NCBI GenBank assembly: GCA_012516665.1 | Contig: JAAYWN010000043.1 | Location: 1-38,289, forward strand | From: Erysipelotrichaceae bacterium | GTDB taxonomy: Bacteria > Bacillota_I > Bacilli_A > Erysipelotrichales > Erysipelotrichaceae | Length of the DNA stretch: 38,289 bases | Direction: 5' to 3' | Shown: positions 25,374 through 33,330 of the stretch, piece by piece | Layout of the letters: each line of letters begins with the position of its first letter | Position numbering within the stretch: the first letter of the stretch is position 1 | Program-made: the position numbers and the translations under genes | The notes under the pieces: model-generated | What the model saw: only the letters and a program-made list of their open reading frames with translations | What the model was told of the DNA's origin: nothing | The model's database searches: none

Positions 25374-26038
25374 ATCTGGTAGCCCGATCCCTTTCTGGTA
25401 ATGATAAAGTCTTTGAGACCGAGTTCTTCCAAGGTATGGCGCAGACGTGTCATGTTGACGGTCAGGGTATTGTCATCAATAAATTCATTGGTCTCCCACA
25501 ATCTCTGCATGAGAGAATCACGCGAAATAATATGTCCCTGATTCTCCATCAATATCTGCAGGATACGGTACTCATTTTTTGTCAGGTCCTTCTGCTGGCC
25601 TTCATAGCTGATTGAAGAATTATTCAGATCCAGGGTCAAACCCTGATAGGTCAGGAAATTTGCCGGGGCAGACAAATCATACGTACGCCGCAGCAAAGCT
25701 TGGATCTTAGCAATCAGCACATTCATATCAAAGGGCTTGGCAATGAAGTCATCGCCTCCCATGTTCATGGCCATGACAATATTCATACTGTCAGACGCAC
25801 TGGATATAAAGATCACCGGCACCTGCGAAGTCTCGCGGATCTTTGTGCACCAATGGAAGCCATTATAAAAGGGAAGCTTGATATCGAGCAGCACCAGGGA
25901 CGGCTGAAAGTCCTGGAATTCTTCCATGATCTTCTGAAAATCACTGGCTCTCTGTGCAGCATATCCCCACTCCCGAAGCTGTTTTTCCAATTGTTCGCCG
26001 ATGACATGGTCATCTTCTACGATCAAGATCTTATACAC
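25370..26038 (-). CDS. bceR: BceR-type OmpR-family response regulator
   Basis: 222 residues starting at a GTG codon with AAAGG upstream. The receiver domain has the acidic pair in VEDD, phosphoacceptor D52 in LLDIKLP and the conserved Lys in AKPFD. A winged-helix DNA-binding domain fills residues ~125-222. It would bind the palindrome at 24404-24419 to activate bceAB. It comes 16 nt after the preceding small regulator gene, with no terminator between. Confidence 0.95.
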   Translation of the reverse strand: MYKILIVEDDHVIGEQLEKQLREWGYAAQRASDFQKIMEEFQDFQPSLVLLDIKLPFYNGFHWCTKIRETSQVPVIFISSASDSMNIVMAMNMGGDDFIAKPFDMNVLIAKIQALLRRTYDLSAPANFLTYQGLTLDLNNSSISYEGQQKDLTKNEYRILQILMENQGHIISRDSLMQRLWETNEFIDDNTLTVNMTRLRHTLEELGLKDFIITRKGSGYQI

Positions 26039-26054
26039 AATGCTGCCTTTCTTA

Positions 26055-26534
26055 TTACATGCCTAGATATCTGTATGCATATTCTCTCTGCTGCAGACGA
26101 TCCAGTTCATCGATCTTATCATCCGTCAGCACATACAGCAGAAATTTACGGCGCATTTTGTTCATATGGCTTGGCCGTACATCATAGAACCGCGATACAG
26201 AGTCCAAGGAATCTCTTTTTACAAACGTCATCCATACCAATGCTTTATATGCAGGTGACGGCATCAGTTCGATCGTATTTACGATCCAATCCATCCTGGA
26301 CTGAAAATATGCTTTTCTGTCCTCCAGACGATTTTTCTGTTCAATCAAAGCTATCATGTCTTTTTCATGATGCGACGGTGTAGAGCCGATTTTTTCTAAA
26401 GACGGCGAATGGACGTTCTCCATTTTGATCTGCAGCACTTTCAGGCGGCCATTGATATTGTCGATATGTTCCTGAAAATCGAGATACCGATGGCATTCCT
26501 CACGAAATAGAATGATCTTATCATTATCATTCAT
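26055..26534 (-). CDS. RinA/ArpU-like small transcription regulator
   Basis: 159 residues from the ATG at 26534; the frame continues upstream, overlapping the previous gene, with no site. A central Lys/Glu coiled region (about 15-90) leads into a sigma-region-4-like helix-turn-helix near 100-130 (YKALVWMTFVKRDSLDSVSRFYDVRPSHMNK read in pieces). This layout resembles phage late regulators of the ArpU/RinA and DUF1492 type. No phage gene is nearby. It starts 4 nt after the preceding small gene and 16 nt before bceR, so it may be part of the bce operon. The family call is from pattern only. Confidence 0.6.
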   Translation of the reverse strand: MNDNDKIILFREECHRYLDFQEHIDNINGRLKVLQIKMENVHSPSLEKIGSTPSHHEKDMIALIEQKNRLEDRKAYFQSRMDWIVNTIELMPSPAYKALVWMTFVKRDSLDSVSRFYDVRPSHMNKMRRKFLLYVLTDDKIDELDRLQQREYAYRYLGM

Positions 26535-26538
26535 GAGC

Positions 26539-26874
26539 TTATTCACCCGTATAGTCCAAAGCAGCGTGAAGCCACTTATCCATTGAATACTGGACCTGTC
26601 TTCTTGTAATGCCGAACTCATGCGCAATATCGACCTGCGTTTTTTCTTCCACAAAAAGCAGAAAGATCATCAATCTTGCATTCGTGCCGCATTTTTTTTC
26701 TATTCTGTCTAAGATCTTATCCACATAATCAACATCTTCCTGCATGAATCTGACCATCTGCTCCGTCAGAGCATCCAGTCCCTGAGCGTTTTTATAACGC
26801 ACAAGGTTTTCTTTTTCATTGCGATAAGCACGGCAGGAAGCGTGAAACGCTTCTTGGCTCTCTTTGTAATCCAT
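26539..26874 (-). CDS. Small helix-turn-helix (sigma-region-4-like) protein
   Basis: 111 residues. The N-terminal half is helical and charged. The C-terminal half has the helix-turn-helix pattern 'ARLMIFLLFVEEKTQVDIAHEFGITRRQVQYSMDK', read here as overlapping short pieces, similar to sigma factor region 4 or RinA-like phage regulators. A GGGGAAGG site supports the start. It is the first gene of a unit continuing into the second small regulator and perhaps bceRSAB. DNA binding is inferred; the target is unknown. Confidence 0.65.
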   Translation of the reverse strand: MDYKESQEAFHASCRAYRNEKENLVRYKNAQGLDALTEQMVRFMQEDVDYVDKILDRIEKKCGTNARLMIFLLFVEEKTQVDIAHEFGITRRQVQYSMDKWLHAALDYTGE

Positions 26875-26891
26875 AATGAATCCTTCCCCAC

Positions 26892-26910
26892 GAACATTCG
26901 TTAATGTACA
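26892..26910. promoter_or_regulatory. Interrupted inverted repeat upstream of the regulator pair
   Basis: ACATT-CGTT-AATGT, extended to 6 of 7 matches per arm (GTACATT against AATGTTC). It lies about 20 nt before the ATG at 26874 and would suit an autoregulatory site. This is weak evidence. Confidence 0.25.
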
Positions 26911-27003
26911 AATAATGCCCTCTTACCTTAGCATACTTTTGTGTATTTTTGTGCATTTGGCATCATTTATTTATGAAATGGACAAATAAAAAGATGAATA
27001 GTG

Positions 27004-27009
27004 TATAAT
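27004..27009 (+). promoter_or_regulatory. -10 element of the flavoprotein gene, leaderless
   Basis: TATAAT at 27004-27009. A start seven nt on (27016) falls next to the ATG at 27017, and no ribosome binding site exists. A weak -35 may be TGGACA (26979) or GACAAA (26981). Confidence 0.55.
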
Positions 27010-27016
27010 TCCCCAT

Positions 27017-28573
27017 ATGATAAAAATCCATCAGATCAAAGTGCCTGTTGATAAAGCACTGAGTATTGATATTATTGCAAGAAAGCTCCATTGTCTGCCG
27101 AAAGAGATCTCTTCTTTTGCAATTGACCGACAGTCCCTGGATGCCCGCGGTCCGCATCTGCATTATTCCTATACCGTGTATGCGCAAGTCAGAAATGAAG
27201 AAAAATACCTGCGGAATAAAGATGTGACTGCCGAAGAAAAAGAGATGTATGTCCTTCCTTCTCCTCAGCCAAAGCAAACAGACCAGCCGATCATCGTGGG
27301 CTTCGGTCCTGCTGGCATGTTCAGTGCTCTGATCTTGGCCGAATGCGGTCTGAGACCGATCATCATCGAGCGCGGAAGGCCAGTGGAAGAGCGTACGAAA
27401 GACATTGATGCCTTCTTTCAAAAGGGAGAATTGGATGAAGAATCCAATGTGCAGTTCGGTGAAGGCGGTGCCGGTACTTTTTCCGATGGCAAGCTGACGA
27501 CCCGCATGAAAAATGTACGGATCGGCAAAGTATTTGATGAATTCATAGAAGCTGGTGCCGATCCAGCTATTTCTTATCAGCACCGGCCGCATTTAGGGAC
27601 AGATGCCCTCAGGATCATTGTGAAGAACATCCGCCAGAAGATCATTTCGCTTGGCGGTGAGATCCATTTCAATACCCGCATGGAAGATCTTATCACAGCC
27701 GATCATAAATTGACTGGCCTTCATACCACTGCCGGTGATTTCATGAGCAGCCATATCATCCTGTGTGGCGGCCACAGTGCTTCTGATACATATCAGAATC
27801 TGTACCGGCAGGGTGTTGCCATTGAACAGAAAGATTTTGCAGCGGGCGTCAGAGTTGAGCATCTGCAGAGCATGATCGATCAATGCACCTATGGAAATTT
27901 TGCCGGCGACCCTCATTTGGAACCAGCATCCTACCAATTGACCGCAAAAACAAAATTCAATCGCGGTGTATACTCCTTCTGCATGTGCCCTGGCGGCATA
28001 GTGATCCCATCCTCTGCCAAGAAAAATGCTTTGGCCGTCAATGGAATGTCCTACAGCCAGCGTAACGGTGCCAATGCCAACAGTGCGATCCTAGTACAGA
28101 TCCCCCGCAAAGACTTTGATCATGGCGATCCGCTTGACGGCTTCCGTTTTCAGCAGGAGCTGGAAAAGCATGCCTATCGCAATGGCTATGAAGCACCCTG
28201 TCAGAATATTCATGACTATCTGGCTCATACTGTTTCCAAAACGCCGATCATCCCAACCTCGTTCCCGCGCGGGATCGTGATGGAAGATATGCACGCACTG
28301 TTCTCCGAAGAAGTCAGCGGTGCTTTGGAAGAAGGCCTTCGTACCTTTGGCCATCGGATCAAAGGCTTTGATGATCAAGGCATCATGGTCGGCATGGAAT
28401 CGCGTTCTTCTTCCCCGATCCGTCTGCTCCGCACGGAAGATGGATGTTCCGTATCCTGCCAAGGACTGTACCCAGCAGGTGAAGGCGCCGGATATGCCGG
28501 CGGCATTGTCTCCAGTGCGGTCGACGGCATCAAGCAGGCAGAAAATCTAATTATGGATCTGAACAGAGACTGA
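27017..28573 (+). CDS. FAD-dependent dehydrogenase of the COG2509 type
   Basis: 518 residues. An N-terminal domain of about 90 residues (ferredoxin-fold-like) precedes the dinucleotide fold VGFGPAGMFSA at ~95 and the ERG motif. A second conserved region, FGEGGAGTFSDGKLTTR, follows. The C-terminus has the usual FAD-closing segment GLYPAGEGAGYAGGI. The family is widespread in Firmicutes but its substrate is not assigned. It is a single-gene unit divergent from the small regulators. The start has no ribosome binding site, so the mRNA may be leaderless. The family call is firm and the function open. Confidence 0.87.
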   Translation: MIKIHQIKVPVDKALSIDIIARKLHCLPKEISSFAIDRQSLDARGPHLHYSYTVYAQVRNEEKYLRNKDVTAEEKEMYVLPSPQPKQTDQPIIVGFGPAGMFSALILAECGLRPIIIERGRPVEERTKDIDAFFQKGELDEESNVQFGEGGAGTFSDGKLTTRMKNVRIGKVFDEFIEAGADPAISYQHRPHLGTDALRIIVKNIRQKIISLGGEIHFNTRMEDLITADHKLTGLHTTAGDFMSSHIILCGGHSASDTYQNLYRQGVAIEQKDFAAGVRVEHLQSMIDQCTYGNFAGDPHLEPASYQLTAKTKFNRGVYSFCMCPGGIVIPSSAKKNALAVNGMSYSQRNGANANSAILVQIPRKDFDHGDPLDGFRFQQELEKHAYRNGYEAPCQNIHDYLAHTVSKTPIIPTSFPRGIVMEDMHALFSEEVSGALEEGLRTFGHRIKGFDDQGIMVGMESRSSSPIRLLRTEDGCSVSCQGLYPAGEGAGYAGGIVSSAVDGIKQAENLIMDLNRD

Positions 28574-28595
28574 TGCGCTGGCATCGGTCTTTTTT
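28570..28595 (+). terminator. Terminator of the COG2509 gene
   Basis: 7-bp stem (28570-28576 with 28581-28587, one G-T) that includes the TGA stop codon, then TCTTTTTT. Confidence 0.75.
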
Positions 28596-28618
28596 ATCCA
28601 GATGACAGGGACTTCACG

Positions 28619-28649
28619 TAAAAAAATCACAGGCATTTCTGTCTGTGAT
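28619..28649 (-). terminator. Terminator of the AI-2E family gene
   Basis: On the minus strand ATCACAG/CTGTGAT arms (28649-28643 with 28632-28626) are followed by seven T. Confidence 0.8.
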
Positions 28650-28654
28650 AGTAT

Positions 28655-29809
28655 TCATTCCATTTTTATTTCTTTTTTCTTCAGACTGGCATTGATCCAA
28701 TCGCGGATCAATGTACACAGCACCGAGAAGATCGGTACACCAACGACCATGCCTGGGATGCCAAACAGGGAACCGCCCACAATAATTGCAAACATGATCC
28801 ATAGAGTCGGCAGGCCAAGCGAACCGCCTAAGATCTTCGGTCCCAGCAGATTGCCGTCAAACTGCTGCAGCAGGAAGATAAAGATCAGGAACTTCAGAGC
28901 AGACCATGGATCAATCACAACAAGAATGATCAGACATGGGATTGCACCGATAAATGGTCCAAAGACAGGGATCACATTTGTCACGCCGACCACAACAGCA
29001 ATCAGCACCGGATACGGCATCTTCATCACCGCAACACAGATATAGCATAGGATCCCGATGATCAAAGAATCAATAAGCTTGCCGAAGATAAAGGCATTGA
29101 AAGCAACTTTATTCAGATGATAGACATATACGATCCAATCAGCACCCTTCTGCGGCAGAATGCCATAGAAAAGCTTTTTGAATGTATGCTTAAACTTTTC
29201 TTCATCATAAAGCATATAGGCAGCTGCGATAATACCAATCAGGAAATTGAATGTCCCCTTAACCAAGCTCATGCCGGCAGACAGGATCTTCTGAATGCCT
29301 CCGGACGCTCCCGTAAGCCAGGAAGAGATTGAACTGAGGGCCGTATTCAGACCGGAATTGATCGCATTGATCAGCTCGGCCATCTGCGGTGATGATGCAT
29401 TATCTGGGTTCAGCAGCTTTTCAAAGTTCTCAAGATATGTACTGAACGATTTAACAAAAGATGTAATAGAAGCAACCAGCTGCGGCAGCAGAACTGCCAC
29501 AAAAGCCACCAGGATCAGGATAAAGACTGTCATGGCAAAGATCGTTGCGATCAGGCGCTTTTTCTTAAAGCTCCATGCCTTCTTTTTCAGCCATTTTTCT
29601 TCCATCAGGACCCGGAACGGTTTGACTAAGAAAGCAAAGATAAAGCCATAAATAAAAGGTGAGAGCGCATCAAATATTATTTTAATGCCATTGCCCAAAA
29701 CCGGCAGATGGCTCACCAGCACATAGAACAGTACGATAATACAGCCAGCCCCAGCATACGAAAGCATATTGGTCTTGGCTTCATCAGTCATCAGATCTTT
29801 AATTTTCAT
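28655..29809 (-). CDS. AI-2E family transporter (PerM type)
   Basis: 384 residues from the ATG at 29809, with GAGGT 7 nt upstream; an ATG at 29836 would start upstream of the -10. Eight membrane helices with a larger extracytoplasmic segment between the early and later helices (about 90-190). The family pattern PVFGPFIGAIPCLI is near the end. Members have been linked to AI-2 export and to Na+/H+ antiport, so the substrate is not decided. It is a single-gene unit with its own promoter and terminator. Confidence 0.88.
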   Translation of the reverse strand: MKIKDLMTDEAKTNMLSYAGAGCIIVLFYVLVSHLPVLGNGIKIIFDALSPFIYGFIFAFLVKPFRVLMEEKWLKKKAWSFKKKRLIATIFAMTVFILILVAFVAVLLPQLVASITSFVKSFSTYLENFEKLLNPDNASSPQMAELINAINSGLNTALSSISSWLTGASGGIQKILSAGMSLVKGTFNFLIGIIAAAYMLYDEEKFKHTFKKLFYGILPQKGADWIVYVYHLNKVAFNAFIFGKLIDSLIIGILCYICVAVMKMPYPVLIAVVVGVTNVIPVFGPFIGAIPCLIILVVIDPWSALKFLIFIFLLQQFDGNLLGPKILGGSLGLPTLWIMFAIIVGGSLFGIPGMVVGVPIFSVLCTLIRDWINASLKKKEIKME

Positions 29810-29826
29810 TTTTGTACCTCGAGTGT

Positions 29827-29835
29827 ATTTTAGCA
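29827..29835 (-). promoter_or_regulatory. Promoter of the AI-2E family gene
   Basis: Minus-strand TGC-TAAAAT, -10 at 29832-29827, 18 nt before the ATG. Confidence 0.5.
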
Positions 29836-29893
29836 TGCACAGCAGTCAAATTGAAGTATTTACAGAAACTCAAATGTGTATAGGTCATAAGAA

Positions 29894-29922
29894 TTGACTC
29901 TGAACTAGGGCAATGCTTTAAT
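29894..29922 (+). promoter_or_regulatory. metK promoter
   Basis: TTGACT (29894-29899), 17-nt spacer, TTTAAT (29917-29922). The start near 29929 is just before the riboswitch P1 strand. Confidence 0.6.
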
Positions 29923-29930
29923 AATGGAGT

Positions 29931-30018
29931 CTTTTATCAAGAATGGGTGAGAGAGTCAGCTCAGCGATCCCATACCAGCCTGCCTCAGGGTAAGGTGGTA
30001 AAGCTGACAACGATAAAG
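29931..30018 (+). ncRNA. SAM-I-clan riboswitch aptamer, variant without P4
   Basis: P1 pairs 29933-29938 with 30012-30017. P2 is ATGGG/CCCAT (29943-29947, 29969-29973) and an inner GAG/CUC helix separated by UGA facing AGCGAU. That gives two G-A pairs plus a 3-nt bulge, a kink-turn as in SAM-I. The P2 loop GTCAGC (29955-29960) is complementary to GCTGAC (30003-30008), the conserved pseudoknot position. P3 pairs TACCA (29973-29977) with TGGTA (29996-30000). After the pseudoknot strand the sequence goes straight into P1, so P4 is missing. The usual GCAACC of P3 reads ATACC. Its place before metK supports SAM as ligand. This is comparison by eye, so the class (SAM-I, SAM-I/IV or a new variant) is uncertain. 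Confidence 0.75.
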
Positions 30019-30074
30019 AAAGAGTCTGATAAATTCTCTTTCTCAGCTTTCGTTAAAAAAGACAAGAAAAGGAG
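30017..30074 (+). promoter_or_regulatory. Expression platform of the metK riboswitch
   Basis: A strong hairpin pairs 30017-30024 with 30036-30043 but has no T-run, so it is not an intrinsic terminator. TCAGCTTT (30043-30050) is exactly complementary to 30000-30007, which includes the 3' pseudoknot strand. CUCUUU (30036-30041) can also pair with the ribosome binding site AAGGAG (30069-30074). The simplest model is a translational switch: ligand keeps the aptamer folded and frees CUCUUU to mask the site. Confidence 0.5.
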
Positions 30075-30082
30075 AATTTTTT

Positions 30083-31174
30083 ATGTCAAAAGTATTTTTT
30101 ACATCCGAGTCCGTTACAAGCGGACATCCAGACAAAGTCTGTGATTATATTGCAGACTCGATCCTTGATGCAGCGATTGCTCAGGATCCAGAATCCCACA
30201 TGGCAGTAGAGTGCACGATCAAGGATGATCTGATCCTGATCTATGGCGAAGCCGGAACTAAGGCTGACATTGATTATGAAAAGATCGCATTGAATGCCAT
30301 GAAGGAAATTGGCTATGAAGAAGAATATCATGTCATGGTCAAGGTCAACAAACAGTCTTCAGAGATCAATGGTGCCGTTGCGCATGATGAGATCTCAGCA
30401 GGAGACCAGGGCATCATGTTCGGCTACGCTGACGATGAGACAGATGATCTGATGCCATTTGCCATCGACTGTGCGCATAAGCTGGCCAAGAAGCTGGAAG
30501 AAGTCAGAAGACAGACACCATGCTTAAGACCGGATGGCAAGACACAGGTCACATGCGAATATGTTGACGGCAAGCTGGCAAGGATCGATACGATCGTTGT
30601 TTCTACGCAGCATACTGCTGAGGTATCGCAGGATGAGATCAAGAAGATCGTTATGGAAAAAGTCATCAAGCCAGTTGTTGATCAAAAGCTGGTAGATGCG
30701 GATACAAAATATCTGATCAATCCATCCGGAAGCTTTGTTCTGGGCGGATCCTGGGGCGATTCCGGTACGACCGGACGCAAGATCGTCGTTGATTCCTATG
30801 GCGGATATGCACCGATCGGCGGCGGCTGTTTCTCCAGCAAGGACCCAACCAAGGTCGACCGTTCTGCTGCTTACTATGCCCGCTATGTCTGCCGCAACAT
30901 TGTTGCCAATGGCTTAGCACATAAGTGCCAGCTGCAGCTCTCCTATGCTATCGGTGAACCAAGACCGACATCTGTCTATGTTCAGTCCTTCGGCACATCC
31001 AAGTACAGCGATGATGAACTGCAGGAGATCGTTCTGAAGAACTTTGACTTCTCTGTTTCAAACATCATCAAAGAATTGAACCTGAGACAGCCAATCTACA
31101 AGAAGACCGTCAACTACGGTCACTTCGGCAAGAAAGACCTTCCTTGGGAACAGTTCAAAAAAATCAATTACTAA
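30083..31174 (+). CDS. metK: S-adenosylmethionine synthetase, divergent
   Basis: 363 residues, a little shorter than the usual 380-400. The ATP/Met site GHPDK is at 14-18, SAGDQG replaces GAGDQG, and the core GRKIVVDSYGG and DPTKVDRSAAYYARY are intact. The usual second signature (GGPxGDxGLTGRK...ARHGGGAFSGKDP) reads GGSWGDSGTTGRK...APIGGGCFSSKDP here. The catalytic Lys in SSKDPTK is retained. It makes SAM from methionine and ATP. It is preceded by a GGAG site 8 nt upstream inside the riboswitch-controlled leader. Confidence 0.95.
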   Translation: MSKVFFTSESVTSGHPDKVCDYIADSILDAAIAQDPESHMAVECTIKDDLILIYGEAGTKADIDYEKIALNAMKEIGYEEEYHVMVKVNKQSSEINGAVAHDEISAGDQGIMFGYADDETDDLMPFAIDCAHKLAKKLEEVRRQTPCLRPDGKTQVTCEYVDGKLARIDTIVVSTQHTAEVSQDEIKKIVMEKVIKPVVDQKLVDADTKYLINPSGSFVLGGSWGDSGTTGRKIVVDSYGGYAPIGGGCFSSKDPTKVDRSAAYYARYVCRNIVANGLAHKCQLQLSYAIGEPRPTSVYVQSFGTSKYSDDELQEIVLKNFDFSVSNIIKELNLRQPIYKKTVNYGHFGKKDLPWEQFKKINY

Positions 31175-31179
31175 AAAAG

Positions 31180-31214
31180 ACTGCTGCGGAATATCAATAT
31201 TCTGCAGCAGTTTT
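31180..31214. terminator. Bidirectional terminator between metK and glgB
   Basis: Arms ACTGCTGC-G-GAATAT and ATATTC-T-GCAGCAGT (31180-31194 with 31197-31211), T-runs on both strands. Confidence 0.85.
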
Positions 31215-31215
31215 C

Positions 31216-33153
31216 TTATTTTTCATTGAATTTAAATATGGCGCATCCATACGGCGGCAAGTCATAAGAGAGATGATATTTCTGATGATCACATTCACCC
31301 TTTATGGCTGAATACTGATTCTTTCTGCTGCTCTGTGCTGAAACAGCGCCATCGTGGTCCAGCAGCAATGTATATCTGCCGGCATGAGGGGCTCCTACCA
31401 TATAGTCGTTTCTTTCCATCGGTGTCATATTGACGACAAAGAGAAGACTGTTCTTCCCAGTGCCGTCCCTTCTGACAAAGGAATAGATCGAACGTTCCGC
31501 ATCATCTGCATTCATCCACTGAAAGCCATCCCAGGAATCATCCTTGGCATAGAAAGCAGGATATTTTCTATACAGATGAAGAAGATCTTTGACAAAGCCC
31601 TGCAGATCCCTGTTCAGAGGCTGCTCTGCTTCATCCCAGCTCAGCTGCACCTTCTCATCCCATTCATGGCTCTGGCCAAAATCCTGGCCCATGAACAGCA
31701 GTTTCTTTCCCGCATGGCCGAACATAAAGAGATATCCGCACTTCAGATTCCGGAACTTATCCACTTCACAGCCAGGCATTTTATTGATCATCGAACATTT
31801 CAGATGAACGACTTCATCATGCGATAGGACAAGGATGAATTTTTCACTTGCTGCATAAGACATCCCGAAAGTCATTTTATGATGTGCCCCCTTGCGGAAC
31901 AGCGGATCCAATTTCATATAGTCCAGAAAATCATGCATCCAGCCCATATTCCATTTATAAGTAAAACCAAGTCCGTCATTCTCAGGCGCTTCCGTCACCT
32001 TAGGCCAGGCAGTGCTTTCTTCCGCAATGATGATCGTACCGTCTTTTCTTCCGCGGATCACCGAATTCAGATGCTTAAAAAACTCGATTGCTTCCAAGTT
32101 GCCATTGGATCCGTATTTATTCGGTACCCATTCTCCGTCTTTTCGGCCATAGTCCAGATACAGCATCGATGCCACAGCATCCACCCTGAGCCCATCAATA
32201 TGATATTCGTCAAACCAGAACAGTGCATTGCCGATCAAAAAGTTCTTTACTTCATTTTTTGTGTAATCAAATATCTTCGTGCCCCATTCTGGGTGTTCTC
32301 CCTTGCGGGGATCCGCGTATTCATACGTCGGCGTACCATCAAAATCCGCCAAGCCATGTGCATCCTTAGGAAAATGTGCCGGCACCCAGTCCAGAATGAC
32401 CCCGATGCCATGAAGATGAAGATGATTGATGAAGAACATAAAATCCTCTGGCATACCATAGCGGCTGGTCGGTGCATAGTAGCCGGTCACCTGATATCCC
32501 CACGATCCATCAAATGGATGCTCGGCAATGCCCATCAGTTCTACATGCGTATATCCCATATGACAGCAGTAGTCCGTCAGTTCCTTGGCCAGTTCACGGT
32601 AATTCATGAAACCGTCCGCGCTCCCGTCGTTCTGCTTGCGCCAAGAACCTAAATGACATTCATATATCGACATCGGCGAAGCAAATGTATTGCGTTCTTT
32701 TCTTTCCTGCATCCATTTGGCATCATGCCATTTGAACTTTGTGATATCAGCTGTACAGGATGCTGTCCCAGGTCTCATCTCAGCATAAAAAGCATATGGA
32801 TCTGCTTTATACAGGATCTTTCCCTGCGCCGTTTCAATGGCATACTTGTACAGTTCTCCTGTTGACATACCTGCCTGAAATCCTTCAAATACGCCGCTGT
32901 GATCCAGCGGTTTTAAATAATTCGCTTTGATATCCCAGCCATTTCTCTCACAGATGACAGAAACTCTCTTTGCATGCGGTGCCCATACATCAAAGCGCAT
33001 GCCCTTTTTCTGATCGATGACCGCAGGATGTGCGCCCATTTTTTCATAGATCTTGTAGTCCCGTCCATTGCCGAATAAATACCGATCATATTCAGTAAAG
33101 AAAGCAGGTTCTGCTTTCAGCTGACTGCTTGTGATGCTCTTTGTCTTTGTCAT
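31216..33153 (-). CDS. glgB: 1,4-alpha-glucan branching enzyme
   Basis: 645 residues. The N-terminal CBM48 domain (FDVWAPHAKRVSVICE) is followed by the GH13 barrel. Conserved region I is in LDWVPAHFPKDAHGL, the nucleophile Asp is in GLRVDAVASMLYLDYG, the acid/base Glu in IIAEESTAWP, and the transition-state Asp in LVLSHDEVVH. It makes alpha-1,6 branches in glycogen. No other glg gene is in this window, so it is separated from the usual glgBCDAP operon. AAAGGGG precedes the ATG. Confidence 0.96.
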   Translation of the reverse strand: MTKTKSITSSQLKAEPAFFTEYDRYLFGNGRDYKIYEKMGAHPAVIDQKKGMRFDVWAPHAKRVSVICERNGWDIKANYLKPLDHSGVFEGFQAGMSTGELYKYAIETAQGKILYKADPYAFYAEMRPGTASCTADITKFKWHDAKWMQERKERNTFASPMSIYECHLGSWRKQNDGSADGFMNYRELAKELTDYCCHMGYTHVELMGIAEHPFDGSWGYQVTGYYAPTSRYGMPEDFMFFINHLHLHGIGVILDWVPAHFPKDAHGLADFDGTPTYEYADPRKGEHPEWGTKIFDYTKNEVKNFLIGNALFWFDEYHIDGLRVDAVASMLYLDYGRKDGEWVPNKYGSNGNLEAIEFFKHLNSVIRGRKDGTIIIAEESTAWPKVTEAPENDGLGFTYKWNMGWMHDFLDYMKLDPLFRKGAHHKMTFGMSYAASEKFILVLSHDEVVHLKCSMINKMPGCEVDKFRNLKCGYLFMFGHAGKKLLFMGQDFGQSHEWDEKVQLSWDEAEQPLNRDLQGFVKDLLHLYRKYPAFYAKDDSWDGFQWMNADDAERSIYSFVRRDGTGKNSLLFVVNMTPMERNDYMVGAPHAGRYTLLLDHDGAVSAQSSRKNQYSAIKGECDHQKYHLSYDLPPYGCAIFKFNEK

Positions 33154-33286
33154 AAGATTTCCCCTTTAAATGATCAATCTTTATACTGAATCTCTGCTTT
33201 AAATATACTACATTCATCATTAGAATTCGACTGCTTTTCAATGATGAAATGACAGAATAGCTTTTATGTCTGCTGTCAGAGCATAC

Positions 33287-33316
33287 AAAAAGAACAGTCC
33301 ATGAAGGCGCTGTTCT
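33287..33316 (-). terminator. Terminator between the ileS end and glgB
   Basis: On the minus strand AGAACAG/CTGTTCT arms (33316-33310 with 33297-33291) are followed by five T. It ends 15 nt after the stop of the small ORF 33331-33465, which implies a transcript ends here. Confidence 0.75.
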
Positions 33317-33330
33317 CTTATCATTAATTC

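Noticed and set aside
26055-26874. Prophage remnant
   Set aside because: Only the two regulator-like genes hint at phage. There are no structural, integrase or lysis genes, and the neighbours are housekeeping.
26890-26902. LexA/SOS box near the small regulators
   Set aside because: The site has CGAA-2nt-TTCG, while the Gram-positive box needs CGAAC-4nt-GTTCG.
30017-30043. Hairpin before metK as an intrinsic terminator
   Set aside because: No T-run follows the stem; the next bases are an A-rich stretch. I treated it as part of a translational expression platform.
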